From contig JAKAMA010000058.1 of assembly GCA_021813085.1 (NCBI GenBank), positions 1-9,853 of the forward strand: a stretch of DNA of 9,853 bases. The letters are read 5' to 3'. The DNA comes from Chloroflexota bacterium. Its GTDB lineage: Bacteria > Chloroflexota > Dehalococcoidia > DSTF01 > JACRBR01. Under the pieces are notes generated by a model. The model was not told where the DNA came from. It worked only from the letters and a program-made list of their open reading frames with translations, and did no database searches. Of the stretch, positions 1 to 6,855 are shown one piece after another. The position numbers were made by a program, and so were the translations under genes. How positions within the stretch are numbered: position 1 is the stretch's first letter; each line of letters begins with the position of its first letter.

Positions 1-2
1 TG

Positions 3-1328
3 CTTGCGGCCGTGCGCGGTCACAGCGAGTACCTCGGCCCGCTGACCGCCGCAGGCCTCGCGTCGATGCTCGCGCTCGCGCCGGGCGAGACGGCGTCCGC
101 GCTGGCACGGCTCGAGGGCGAGGGCGTGGTGCTGCGCGGGCGCTTCACGCCGGGGTGCGCGGAGGAGGAGTTCTGCGACCGGCGCCTGCTGGCGCGCATC
201 CACCGCTACACGCTCGACACGCTGCGGAAGGAGATCGAGCCGGTGAGCGCGCAGGACTTCATGCGCTACCTGCTCGAGCGGCAGCACCTCGCGGGCAGCC
301 GGAGGCTCGAAGGCAAGCGGGGGCTGCTCGACGCGATCGCGCAGCTCCAGGGCTTCGAGATCGCGGCGTCGGCGTGGGAGCGCGACGTGCTGCCGCAGCG
401 CGTGGTGAACTACGACCCGCGCTGGCTCGACGAGCTCTGCCTCGCCGGCGAGGTCGCCTGGGCGGGGCTCTCGCTGAGGAAGCCGAACGGCACGGTGCGT
501 TCATCGACGCCTTCGCGGGCGACGCCGATCGCGCTCGTGCTGCGGCGCGACCTGCCGTGGCTGCTCGAAGCGGTACGGGGCGAAGCGCGGCCGGCCGCGC
601 CGACGGCGGGCGCGGCGTCGGCCGTGCTCGACGCGCTGCAAGAGCACGGCGCGCTGTTCTTCGACGACCTGGCGGCGGCGACGCGCGAGCTGCCGGCGAA
701 GCTCGAAGAGGCGCTGTGGGACCTCGTGTCGCGCGGCATCGCGACCGGCGACGGGTTCGAGGCGCTGCGCCAGATCATGGCGCCGCGCGGCTCGTCCCGC
801 GTGCGCGCCGCGCGCAGGCACGGACGCCACGGCGCCCTGCGCGCCGGGCGCACAGGCGCGCCATCGGGCCGCTGGTCGATGGTTGCGCACTTCCACGCCG
901 TCGCTTCGCCTGCCGAGGACCTCGCGGAGCAGGTCGCGGCGCAACTGCTCGTGCGGTACGGCGTCGTCTTCCGCGACCTCGTCGCGCGCGAGAACTTCGC
1001 CGTGCCGTGGCGCGACGTCGTGCGCGCGCTGCGCCGCATGGAGGCGCGCGGAGTCGTGCGCGGCGGCCGCTTCGTCGCGGGGTTCATCGGCGAACAGTAC
1101 GGGCTGCCGGAGGCGGTCGACGGCCTGCGCCGGGTACGCCGCCAGGAGCGCGGCGGCGAGACGGTGCGCCTGAGCGCGACCGACCCGTTGAACCTCGCGG
1201 GCATCATCACGCCGGGCCCCCGCGTCGCGGCGCTGCCGCGCAACGCCCTCGTGCTGCGCGACGGCGTGCCGGTCTCGGTCGAGGAAGGGCGCACGGTCAC
1301 ACCACGCGGGGAAGCAGCGGCGGTCTGA
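3..1328 (+). CDS. lhr: Lhr-type ATP-dependent helicase, C-terminal part (5' end outside window)
   Basis: This is the last 441 residues of a large helicase-related (Lhr) protein. The frame is open to the left edge, so the GTG at 12 is not the real start. The ATPase/helicase core, which lies N-terminal in the family, is outside the window. What remains resembles the C-terminal winged-helix-rich region. An early stretch (about residues 10-55) reads as a winged helix ending in V-V-L-R-G-R-F. Next comes the Lhr-typical run from FMRYLLERQHL through LLDAIAQLQGFE to AWERDVLPQRV and YDPRWLDELCLAGEVAW (about 85-155). Further winged-helix segments end in GIATGDGFEALR and in GVVRGGRFVAGFIGEQYGLP. The closing LSATDPLNLAGIITPGPRV segment is also characteristic. 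Lhr proteins are 3'-5' single-stranded-DNA translocases that unwind nucleic acids during DNA repair; that is family knowledge. The family call rests on recognised sequence patterns, not on catalytic motifs. Confidence 0.85.
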   Translation, partial: LAAVRGHSEYLGPLTAAGLASMLALAPGETASALARLEGEGVVLRGRFTPGCAEEEFCDRRLLARIHRYTLDTLRKEIEPVSAQDFMRYLLERQHLAGSRRLEGKRGLLDAIAQLQGFEIAASAWERDVLPQRVVNYDPRWLDELCLAGEVAWAGLSLRKPNGTVRSSTPSRATPIALVLRRDLPWLLEAVRGEARPAAPTAGAASAVLDALQEHGALFFDDLAAATRELPAKLEEALWDLVSRGIATGDGFEALRQIMAPRGSSRVRAARRHGRHGALRAGRTGAPSGRWSMVAHFHAVASPAEDLAEQVAAQLLVRYGVVFRDLVARENFAVPWRDVVRALRRMEARGVVRGGRFVAGFIGEQYGLPEAVDGLRRVRRQERGGETVRLSATDPLNLAGIITPGPRVAALPRNALVLRDGVPVSVEEGRTVTPRGEAAAV

Positions 1329-1371
1329 GCGGCGCACGCTCGAGGATCATGGCGCACGGGACGGGCGGACG

Positions 1372-2187
1372 ATGACCACCTACACGTACCTGCACAGTGA
1401 GCGCGAAGGTGCGACGCTCGTCGTCACCATGACGAACCCGCCGCGCAACTTCCTGAATGCGGCGATGGTCGCCGAGTTGACCGCGCTCGCCGAGGAGGTG
1501 GATCGCGACGAGAGCGTGCGCGTGCTGGCGCTCACCGGCGGCATCGACGGCATCTTCATCACGCACTACGACGTCGGCGAACTGTCCGGCATTTCGGACG
1601 TGGCGCGCGGGCGCGAGTCCTTCGGCGCCGGTGAGCCAGACGGCCGGCCCCGGCTGCACGGCATGCACCGGCTGCTGCTCAAGCTGCAGGCGCTGCCGCA
1701 GCCGGTGATCGCCTGCATCAACGGCGTCGCGATGGGCGGCGGCTGCGAACTGGCGCTGGCCTGCGACTTCCGCTACATGGCCGAGGGCTACAGCATCGGC
1801 CTGCCCGAGGTGCGCGTCGGCATCCTGCCGGGAGCCGGCGGCACGCAGCGGATGGCGCGGCTGCTCGGCACCGCGAAGGCGCTGGAGCTGATGCTCCTCG
1901 GCGACGTCGTCGCCGCGCGCGAGGCCGAGCGCATCGGCCTCGTGCACCGTGCGGTCGCACCGGGGCGGCTGCGCGGCGAAGCGCTCGCGCTCGCGGCGGA
2001 GCTGGCGCAGCGGCCGCCGCTGAGCCTCGCCCTGATCAAGCAGTGCGTGCTGCAGGGGTCCGAGCTGCCACTGCCGGAAGCGCTCCGCTTCGAACAGGAC
2101 GCCTTCTGGCGTACCATGCGCTCCGACGACGCGGCGCGTCTCATGCGTCAGTACCTGAGCAGCGACCGTCCGCTGAACGAGCAGTGA
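1372..2187 (+). CDS. Enoyl-CoA hydratase/isomerase (crotonase) family protein
   Basis: The 271-residue protein is the usual length for a crotonase-fold enzyme; these act on acyl-CoA thioesters, typically hydrating trans-2-enoyl-CoA in fatty-acid oxidation. The ATG at 1372 is the first good start and lies 43 bases after the helicase stop; the ribosome site is weak (GGACG). The second oxyanion-hole loop is clear at residues 115-128 (CINGVAMGGGCELA). Both hydratase glutamates are present: E126 in GGGCEL and E146 in LPEV, 20 residues apart as in rat mitochondrial hydratase. PGAGGTQRMARLLG (153-166) is also canonical. The first oxyanion segment is odd: the usual F-x-x-G-x-D is replaced by F-I-T-H-Y-D (62-67). 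The two glutamates favour a hydratase, but the altered loop leaves substrate and reaction open. The gene may share a transcript with its neighbours; nothing beyond spacing shows this. Confidence 0.9.
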   Translation: MTTYTYLHSEREGATLVVTMTNPPRNFLNAAMVAELTALAEEVDRDESVRVLALTGGIDGIFITHYDVGELSGISDVARGRESFGAGEPDGRPRLHGMHRLLLKLQALPQPVIACINGVAMGGGCELALACDFRYMAEGYSIGLPEVRVGILPGAGGTQRMARLLGTAKALELMLLGDVVAAREAERIGLVHRAVAPGRLRGEALALAAELAQRPPLSLALIKQCVLQGSELPLPEALRFEQDAFWRTMRSDDAARLMRQYLSSDRPLNEQ

Positions 2188-2276
2188 GCCGCCGCACGCT
2201 GGCGACGGGCGGCCTCCGACGTCCCCTACGGGCGCTCCCTGATCCCGCGGCGCCCCGCGGCGGACGAACATCCGAT

Positions 2277-2282
2277 CGGAGG
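2277..2282 (+). promoter_or_regulatory. Shine-Dalgarno site for the small exported protein
   Basis: CGGAGG lies five bases before the ATG at 2288. It is the strongest ribosome site on the + strand here and supports both the reality and the start of the short downstream gene, which otherwise has no recognised homologue. Confidence 0.75.
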
Positions 2283-2287
2283 CACGG

Positions 2288-2698
2288 ATGCTGGGCCGCT
2301 GGTTCTTTCTCGCTGTCGTCGGCATCGGGCTGGTCGTGATCGTCCGCGGCCCGCGCTCCGGCACCGCTCAGGCGACGATCACGCAGGCGTGCGCGCCCGT
2401 CGCGCCGGGGGTGGTCCGCGTCACGTTCGGATGGCCGGCGCCGCCGGCGGGCACACAGCAGGCGTGGCTCGACCTGAGCCTGCTGCCCGGATTCCCGCCG
2501 CCATTGACGAACGCGCACGGCCCGCTCGACCCGTCGCAGCGCTCGTACACCGTCGATGCGCTGCCGGCCGGCGTGACGCTGCACTATCGCGTCAACACGC
2601 TGGGGCCGGCGGGCTGGCACGCCGTGGCGCAGGGCACGTTCAAGACGGCGTGCGACGTGCCCGGCGCGACGGCTTCCGCCACACCGGCGGCGGCGTAG
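2288..2698 (+). CDS. Small exported or membrane-anchored protein, possible fibronectin-III-like fold
   Basis: I do not recognise this 136-residue protein. It begins with a signal peptide or membrane anchor: a short MLGRW start, a hydrophobic stretch at about 6-19, then R-G-P-R and a T-A-Q-A segment (26-29) that could be a cleavage site. The rest (about 30-122) alternates beta-strand-like stretches with proline/glycine turns. The end, with YTVDALPAGVTLHYRVNT followed by GWHAVAQGTFKT, resembles the last strands of a fibronectin-type-III or similar beta sandwich; this is inference from pattern. The only two cysteines of the mature part, C35 and C122, bracket the domain and could form a disulfide outside the cytoplasm. 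The tail (123-136) is Ala/Thr/Pro-rich and probably disordered. A good ribosome site precedes it, 100 bases after the enoyl-CoA hydratase-family gene. It is the last + strand gene before the convergent gap. Confidence 0.7.
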   Translation: MLGRWFFLAVVGIGLVVIVRGPRSGTAQATITQACAPVAPGVVRVTFGWPAPPAGTQQAWLDLSLLPGFPPPLTNAHGPLDPSQRSYTVDALPAGVTLHYRVNTLGPAGWHAVAQGTFKTACDVPGATASATPAAA

Positions 2699-2731
2699 CG
2701 TCTTCGCGGCGGCGCGCCGCAGGGGCAGCAA

Positions 2732-2769
2732 CCTCACCCCCGGCCCCTTCCCTGAAGGGCAGGGGAGTC
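2732..2769. repeat. C-rich hairpin repeat in the convergent gap, possible bidirectional terminator
   Basis: After a CCTCACCCCCGG lead-in, the arms at 2744-2753 and 2756-2765 (CCCCTTCCCT and AGGGCAGGGG) pair at nine of ten positions. The sequence resembles a widespread dispersed intergenic element (CCTCACCCCCGGCCCC followed by a pyrimidine/purine hairpin) that I know from several bacterial phyla; that resemblance is from memory. It sits between the end of the + strand gene at 2698 and the end of the permease at 2878, where a two-way terminator would be expected. There is no clear T-tract, so a terminator role is inferred only from position and structure. Confidence 0.5.
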
Positions 2770-2862
2770 CTGTCACGAGGATGGAACGCGCATCCGGCGC
2801 ACGATCGAGCTCACGGCAGAGCGGAATCACGACATGAGACGTGGCCCCGCGATGGTTGTCCG

Positions 2863-2876
2863 CGCGCCCGGGCGCG
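2863..2876. repeat. 14-base GC palindrome just past the permease stop
   Basis: CGCGCCCGGGCGCG is a perfect palindrome one base beyond the stop codon of the downstream permease gene. As RNA it could fold as a five-pair stem with a four-base loop. With no T-tract, and in a GC-rich background where such palindromes arise easily, its role as a transcript end is only possible. Confidence 0.3.
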
Positions 2877-2877
2877 A

Positions 2878-3840
2878 TCAGCGGCCGCCGCGGAGGCGCG
2901 GGTCGAAGACGTCGCGCAGGGCGTCGCCGAACACGTTGAAGCCGTAGACGAGCAGGAAGATCGCGATACCCGGCCAGATCGCCTGCAGGGGGTAGGCCCG
3001 GAACTGAGACGACCCGGCGATGCTCAGCATCCCACCGAGCGACGGGAACGGAGACGGCACGCCATAGCCGAGGAAGCTGATCGCCGCTTCGGCGAGCACG
3101 AGCGTGCCGACGTTGATCGTCGCCAGGACAATGACGATCGGCACGACGTTCGGCACGATGTGACGGAGCACGATGCGCATGTTCGTCGCGCCGATCGCCC
3201 GCGCCGCATCGACGTACTGGTTCTGCGCGGCGGCGATGGCGGCGCTGCGCACGACGCGCGTCGCACCCACGCCGACGATGAAGCCGACGACCGCCGTGAT
3301 CCAGAACATCCTGGCGTACGGGCCGGCCCTGGCGGCGAAGACGATGATCACGTAGATCACGAGGATGAGCGCCGGGATCGCCAGCAGGGCATCGACGAAG
3401 CGCTGGACAATCGTATCCGTCCAGCCGCCGAAGTAGCCGGAAACCGTCCCGAGCAACAGCGAGAGTAACGCGGCGAACGTCACCCCCGTGAGACCGATGA
3501 TCGTCGAGATGCGGATGCCGTACATCACCCGGCTGAGGATGTCGCGCCCGAGTTCATCGGTACCGAAGGGGTGCGCCCACGACATTCCCTGATTCGTCTG
3601 GCCGATGTGGATGTGCTGCACGTTGTAGCCTTCGGGCGCGAGCAGGGGGGTGCTGCCGCCGATGATCGCCGTATCGACGAACAGCGCGATCACGATCATC
3701 ACGACCACGATCAGGCCACCGACGGCGCCCAGCGGCTTCTTCCTGCAGAAGTGGCCGATCGCCCGCAGCCAGTGGACCGGGCCGGACGGCTTCGCCGCAA
3801 AGGGCTGGCCGGCGAGGCCGATGTCGATCGCGGTGTCCAT
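2878..3840 (-). CDS. dppC: Dipeptide/oligopeptide-type ABC transporter permease (DppC/OppC family)
   Basis: This 320-residue inner-membrane protein is one half of the transmembrane channel of a peptide/nickel-type importer. A cytoplasmic N-terminus (1-38) leads to the first membrane helix (about 39-56). An external stretch follows, with the family hallmark HPFGTDELGRD at 90-100. The remaining helices lie at about 112-135, 150-170, 180-200, 235-255 and 288-308. The ATPase-contacting EAA loop is clear at 211-230 (DAARAIGATN, then LRHIVPN). The start is set by a TGATG overlap with the upstream permease: the final A of its TGA is the first base of this ATG. The reading frame extends much further upstream, but that part is a shadow of the other permease. 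It is the last gene of its cluster. Family and role are secure; the substrate cannot be read from the sequence, and the symbol denotes family only. Confidence 0.92.
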   Translation of the reverse strand: MDTAIDIGLAGQPFAAKPSGPVHWLRAIGHFCRKKPLGAVGGLIVVVMIVIALFVDTAIIGGSTPLLAPEGYNVQHIHIGQTNQGMSWAHPFGTDELGRDILSRVMYGIRISTIIGLTGVTFAALLSLLLGTVSGYFGGWTDTIVQRFVDALLAIPALILVIYVIIVFAARAGPYARMFWITAVVGFIVGVGATRVVRSAAIAAAQNQYVDAARAIGATNMRIVLRHIVPNVVPIVIVLATINVGTLVLAEAAISFLGYGVPSPFPSLGGMLSIAGSSQFRAYPLQAIWPGIAIFLLVYGFNVFGDALRDVFDPRLRGGR

Positions 3841-4820
3841 CAGCCGTACCTGATCCGTGGGTCGAGGTATGCGTAGGTGACATCGACCACCAGGTTCGAG
3901 ACGATGACGGCGACGGCGCTCAGCAGGGCGATGGCCTGCACCGCGGTGTAGTCGCGGAAGCCGATCGCCTGGTAGAACCACTGGCCGATGCCCGGCACGT
4001 TGTAGATGCTCTCGACGACGACGCTGCCACCGACGACGACCGGCACCTGCAGGCCCACGAGCGTGACGACCGGGATGAGCGCGTTCTTCAGGGCGTGCCG
4101 GAGCACGATGCTCCGCTCGCGGAGGCCCTTCGCGGCCGCCGTGCGGACGTAGTCCTGACGCAGCACCTCGAGCATCTGCGTGCGCATCAGCCGCATCACC
4201 GTGCCCGAGAGCCCGACGCCGAGGAGGACGGCGGGGCCGAGCGGCACGAAGCCGCCAAAGGGGAAGAGCAGGAACTTGAGGTTGGCGTAGGGGTCCTGCC
4301 AGATCTGGCGGTAGTCCGCTGGCACCGGCGTCGCCTTCGAGAACCACAGCGAGGCGTAGACGATGATCATCGTGCCGAGCCAGAACTGCGGCACCGCGAG
4401 AAACCCGATAGACACACTCCGGCCCAGATAGTCGACGGCCGAGTCCTGGCGGATGGCGGAGATGATGCCGATCGGGATCGCCAGCAACAGCGACACGAGG
4501 ATCGCCAGGATCGCCATCTCCATCGTCGTCGGGAGGGTGTGGGCCAGACGGCCGCTGATCGACGTCTGGTCGCGGAGAGAGTGTCCGAAGTCCAGATGGA
4601 GGACGCCGCCGATCCAGCGGAAGTACTGGACGTACGCCGGCTTGTCGAGGCCCAGGCTGTGCTCGATCCGCTGCTTGTCCGACGCCTGGAGCTGGTTGTC
4701 CCCGGCGATCTGCTGCACGACGTTGCCGGGCAGCACGCGCAGCATGAAGAACACGATCAGCGATACGCCGATGAGCGTCGGCACAGCGAGGGTCAGGCGT
4801 TTGAGGATGTACTGCTGCAT
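3840..4820 (-). CDS. dppB: Dipeptide/oligopeptide-type ABC transporter permease (DppB/OppB family)
   Basis: This 326-residue inner-membrane protein is the partner channel subunit. The N-terminus MQQYILKRL with helix 1 at about 10-28 and the RVLPGN motif (28-33) is typical of DppB/OppB. So are the LGLDKPAYVQYFRW segment (56-69) and LDFGHSLRDQTSI (76-88). Further helices lie at about 100-122, 137-158, 192-208, 245-268 and 292-312. The EAA loop is at 222-250 (QDYVRTAAAKGL, then LRHALKNALIP), followed by VVVESIYNVPGIGQWF (267-282). The ATG at 4820 matches the normal family N-terminus, though its ribosome site is weak. It follows the binding-protein gene after 87 bases containing a large palindrome and overlaps the next permease gene by one base, so the two permeases are probably made in equal amounts. 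The substrate is unknown. Confidence 0.93.
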   Translation of the reverse strand: MQQYILKRLTLAVPTLIGVSLIVFFMLRVLPGNVVQQIAGDNQLQASDKQRIEHSLGLDKPAYVQYFRWIGGVLHLDFGHSLRDQTSISGRLAHTLPTTMEMAILAILVSLLLAIPIGIISAIRQDSAVDYLGRSVSIGFLAVPQFWLGTMIIVYASLWFSKATPVPADYRQIWQDPYANLKFLLFPFGGFVPLGPAVLLGVGLSGTVMRLMRTQMLEVLRQDYVRTAAAKGLRERSIVLRHALKNALIPVVTLVGLQVPVVVGGSVVVESIYNVPGIGQWFYQAIGFRDYTAVQAIALLSAVAVIVSNLVVDVTYAYLDPRIRYG

Positions 4821-4865
4821 GTCATCTCGGCGTCCGGCCCGGGGCCGCGTCTCTTCTAAGGACCA

Positions 4866-4897
4866 GCGGCGGCCGGCGTCCGGACGCCGGCCGCCGC
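4866..4897 (-). promoter_or_regulatory. Perfect 32-base palindrome between binding-protein and permease genes
   Basis: The arms 4866-4881 and 4882-4897 are exact reverse complements (the left arm begins GCGGCGGCCGGC). In the transcript this is a very stable GC hairpin starting ten bases after the binding-protein stop codon and ending 45 bases before the first permease start. No T-tract follows, so it is not a textbook intrinsic terminator. In ABC importer operons a stem-loop at this position commonly protects the upstream message end or partly stops transcription, so that binding protein outnumbers permease; applying that here is inference. A smaller inverted repeat (CGGCCC and GGGCCG, 4835-4847) lies between it and the permease. 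Confidence 0.65.
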
Positions 4898-4907
4898 GCT
4901 GTGTGCG

Positions 4908-6686
4908 CTACGACCCGAACCAGATCGTGAGGGCGCCCTCCGTCCCCACCGCGTAGGTCGTCGGGCCCGTCGTGTTCACCACGCCCTTCAGCTTCGGCGA
5001 GCGCGCGGTGTACTCGACCGGCGTGACGACCGGCACGTAATACATGTGGTCGGACGTGTACTTCTGCAGGTCGAAGTTCTGCGTGTGCAACTGGGTCATG
5101 TCCGAGAGCGCCAGCATCTTCTGGATGTTGGCGTTCAACTGCGTGTCGTCCACGCTCGAGTGATTGCGGCCGCCGCCGGCGTTCCGCGGGTAGAACATGT
5201 TCGTCCAGTAGGCCGCGATATCGCTGAAGACGGACTCGAGCCCGAAGGCCATACCATCGAACTGGCCGGCGAACGTCTTGGCGATGTAGTTGCCGTACTC
5301 CTCGGGCACTTCCTGCACCGAGACGCCGGCGTCCTTGAGCATCGCCGGCAGCGCCTGACGGACGGTGTCGTAGTACGGCACGATGGTCGTGTACACGGTG
5401 CTGCTAAAGTGCATCGGCACCGAGAAGGTGCCGTTGCCCCCGAGCGCCGCCTGGAACAGCTTCTTGGCCTCGGCGACGTTGTACTTGTAGTACTGGCCGG
5501 CGGAGCCGATCTGGCTACCCTGCGGGTTAAGCCACCAGGACTTCCCGAAGCCGCCGTTGATCGGCATGTTCGGCCAGACACCGCCGTCCGGCGACGCGAG
5601 GCTGAGCAGCGAGGCGCGGTCGAGCGCCATCGACATGCCCCGGCGCACGCGCTCGTCGGCGAACGGCGGCTTGTTGGCGGTGTAGGTCGTCGGCTGGAAG
5701 TAGAGGAAGCTGAGGATGTTGCGCGGCGCCTTGTCGATGACGGCGCTAGGCGACTGGCTCTGGAGCGATGCCAGGAGCTTTGGCGGCACGGAGATGGTGT
5801 CGAGCGCGCCCGCGGCAAACTGCGACAACACCTGGTTCTGGTCGGTGATGATCGCCAGGTTGACGCCATCCAGGTACGGCAGCCGGGTGCCGGACGCGTC
5901 CTTCTCGAAGTAGTCCGGGTTCTTCACCCAGGCGATCTCGACGTTGGGCGTGTACTTGGTGAACATGAACGGGCCGGAGCCCAGCATGCCCTTGTCCATC
6001 GCCGTCGGGCTCGACTCGACGAACTCCTTGTTGAGCAGCCAGAGATCCTGGAACGAGGCGATGCGGTTGAGGAAGAGACCGAACGGCTGCTTGAGCTTGA
6101 AGGTGACCTGTGTGCCGTCAGCCGACGCCGTGACGGTGTCGACCATGTCGAGGTCCGCCTTGTTGGGCGAAATCGCGCGGTAGCGCTCGAACGAGTAGAC
6201 GACGTCGCTGGCCACGAGCTGGCGCCCGTTGGCGGGCGGCAGGTTTTGAAAGTGCACGTCCGGCCGCAGCGTGAAGATGTACGTCGTCGGGTCCGGGGTC
6301 TCGACCTTGGCCGCGACCTCCGGCTCGGGCACGTACCACTCGTCGTCGGGCAGCTTCCCGATCACGGTCTTGAAGCGCATGAGCCGGCTGTAGGAATACG
6401 ACGCCAGCGCGTGCGTCAGGAACGTCGCTGCCTTCGTCGGGTCGAGGCCCAGCACGAGGCTGACGGTGCCGTGCAGCGTCCCGCCCGGCTTCGGCGTGCC
6501 CTGGGCCGCCGCACCTGCGGTCGGCGTTCCCGCGGCCGGTGTGCTGGTGCCGCTCTTCTTGCTGCTGCAGCCCACGACCGCGATCGCCCCGGCCGATGCG
6601 CCGCCGATCGCCGCCATCTGCAGCGCGCGCCGGCGGCTGATCCGCTGTGCGACGATGCGATCCCAGTATGAGGTCGCCTGATCCAT
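4908..6686 (-). CDS. ABC transporter substrate-binding lipoprotein, family 5 (peptide/nickel type)
   Basis: This 592-residue extracytoplasmic binding protein captures the solute and delivers it to the two permeases encoded just downstream. The N-terminus carries a Tat-like motif (S17-R18-R19-R20-A21-L22), a hydrophobic stretch (24-38) and the lipobox V-V-G-C with C40 as the acylated cysteine. An Ala/Thr/Pro/Gly linker follows (about 41-67). The mature part shows the family-5 pattern: EPEVAAKVETPDPTTYIFTL (121-140), GRQLVASDVVYSFERYR (154-170), GSGPFMFTKYTPN (236-248), KNPDYF (255-260) and PFADERVRRGMSMALDRASLL (341-361). The length is normal for the family. The ATG at 6686 has an excellent ribosome site. 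Ligands of family-5 proteins range from peptides to nickel and sugars, so none is claimed. The YWDRIVAQR head before the Tat motif is a style I associate with Chloroflexota proteins. Confidence 0.92.
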   Translation of the reverse strand: MDQATSYWDRIVAQRISRRRALQMAAIGGASAGAIAVVGCSSKKSGTSTPAAGTPTAGAAAQGTPKPGGTLHGTVSLVLGLDPTKAATFLTHALASYSYSRLMRFKTVIGKLPDDEWYVPEPEVAAKVETPDPTTYIFTLRPDVHFQNLPPANGRQLVASDVVYSFERYRAISPNKADLDMVDTVTASADGTQVTFKLKQPFGLFLNRIASFQDLWLLNKEFVESSPTAMDKGMLGSGPFMFTKYTPNVEIAWVKNPDYFEKDASGTRLPYLDGVNLAIITDQNQVLSQFAAGALDTISVPPKLLASLQSQSPSAVIDKAPRNILSFLYFQPTTYTANKPPFADERVRRGMSMALDRASLLSLASPDGGVWPNMPINGGFGKSWWLNPQGSQIGSAGQYYKYNVAEAKKLFQAALGGNGTFSVPMHFSSTVYTTIVPYYDTVRQALPAMLKDAGVSVQEVPEEYGNYIAKTFAGQFDGMAFGLESVFSDIAAYWTNMFYPRNAGGGRNHSSVDDTQLNANIQKMLALSDMTQLHTQNFDLQKYTSDHMYYVPVVTPVEYTARSPKLKGVVNTTGPTTYAVGTEGALTIWFGS

Positions 6687-6694
6687 GGATCCTT

Positions 6695-6700
6695 CCTCCT
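6695..6700 (-). promoter_or_regulatory. Shine-Dalgarno site of the substrate-binding protein gene
   Basis: On the minus strand AGGAGG lies eight bases before the ATG at 6686, within a longer purine run (GAGGAGGAAGG). It is a near-ideal site and fixes the start of the lipoprotein, so that the S-R-R-R motif falls 17 residues in. It fits high expression of the binding protein. Confidence 0.8.
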
Positions 6701-6780
6701 CGAACTGCGTGCCCTCTCTTCGCGCAGAGTCTACACCCTGGGATACGCTGCGTCGCGGGTCCCGGGGTTGGGCGCGTGCA

Positions 6781-6786
6781 ATTGTA
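6781..6786 (-). promoter_or_regulatory. Possible -10 element for the transport cluster
   Basis: Within the 169-base gap between the CxxC gene and the binding-protein gene, the minus strand contains TACAAT, one base off the sigma-70 consensus -10. It lies about 95 bases before the start codon, in one of the few AT-containing patches here. I see no good -35 hexamer at the normal 16-18 base spacing: a CAGACA sits upstream, but only 14 bases away. The call is therefore weak. The gap and the change of functional theme do suggest that a separate promoter lies in this region. Confidence 0.25.
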
Positions 6787-6855
6787 CCCCGCGACTTCGC
6801 TGTCTGAGCGGGCGCTCACTGAATAGGACGCCCGGAGCGCACCCGCGGGCCACAA

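Noticed and set aside
2245..2260. A CCGCGG inverted repeat around CGCC as a terminator after the enoyl-CoA hydratase-family gene.
   Set aside because: Six-base GC palindromes are common in this composition, there is no T-tract, and the next gene follows closely on the same strand.
1297..2364. A 355-codon minus-strand frame opposite the enoyl-CoA hydratase-family gene.
   Set aside because: It is antisense to a gene with clear catalytic motifs; the translation is Arg/Gln/His/Ala-rich without recognisable features.
2389..3468. A 359-codon + strand frame running from inside the small exported gene into the permease.
   Set aside because: The product is an Arg/Ala/Asp/His-rich shadow that crosses a convergent gap and lies antisense to the secure DppC-type gene.
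3841..4347. An upstream extension of the DppC-type frame that would give a 489-residue protein.
   Set aside because: The extra residues are a frame-shifted reading of the DppB-type gene. The ATG at 3840, overlapping the preceding stop, gives the normal family length and N-terminus.
5046..6671. A 541-codon open frame on the + strand opposite the binding-protein gene.
   Set aside because: It is antisense to a clear family-5 protein and its translation is low-complexity (rich in Arg, Val, His, Leu, Glu) with no domain pattern. Such mirror frames are expected in high-GC coding sequence.
6806..6840. Nested short inverted repeats (GAGCG and CGCTC; GCGCTC and GAGCGC) after the CxxC gene as a terminator.
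   Set aside because: The stems are only five or six pairs, one with a long loop, and no T-tract follows. The evidence is too weak to list as a feature.
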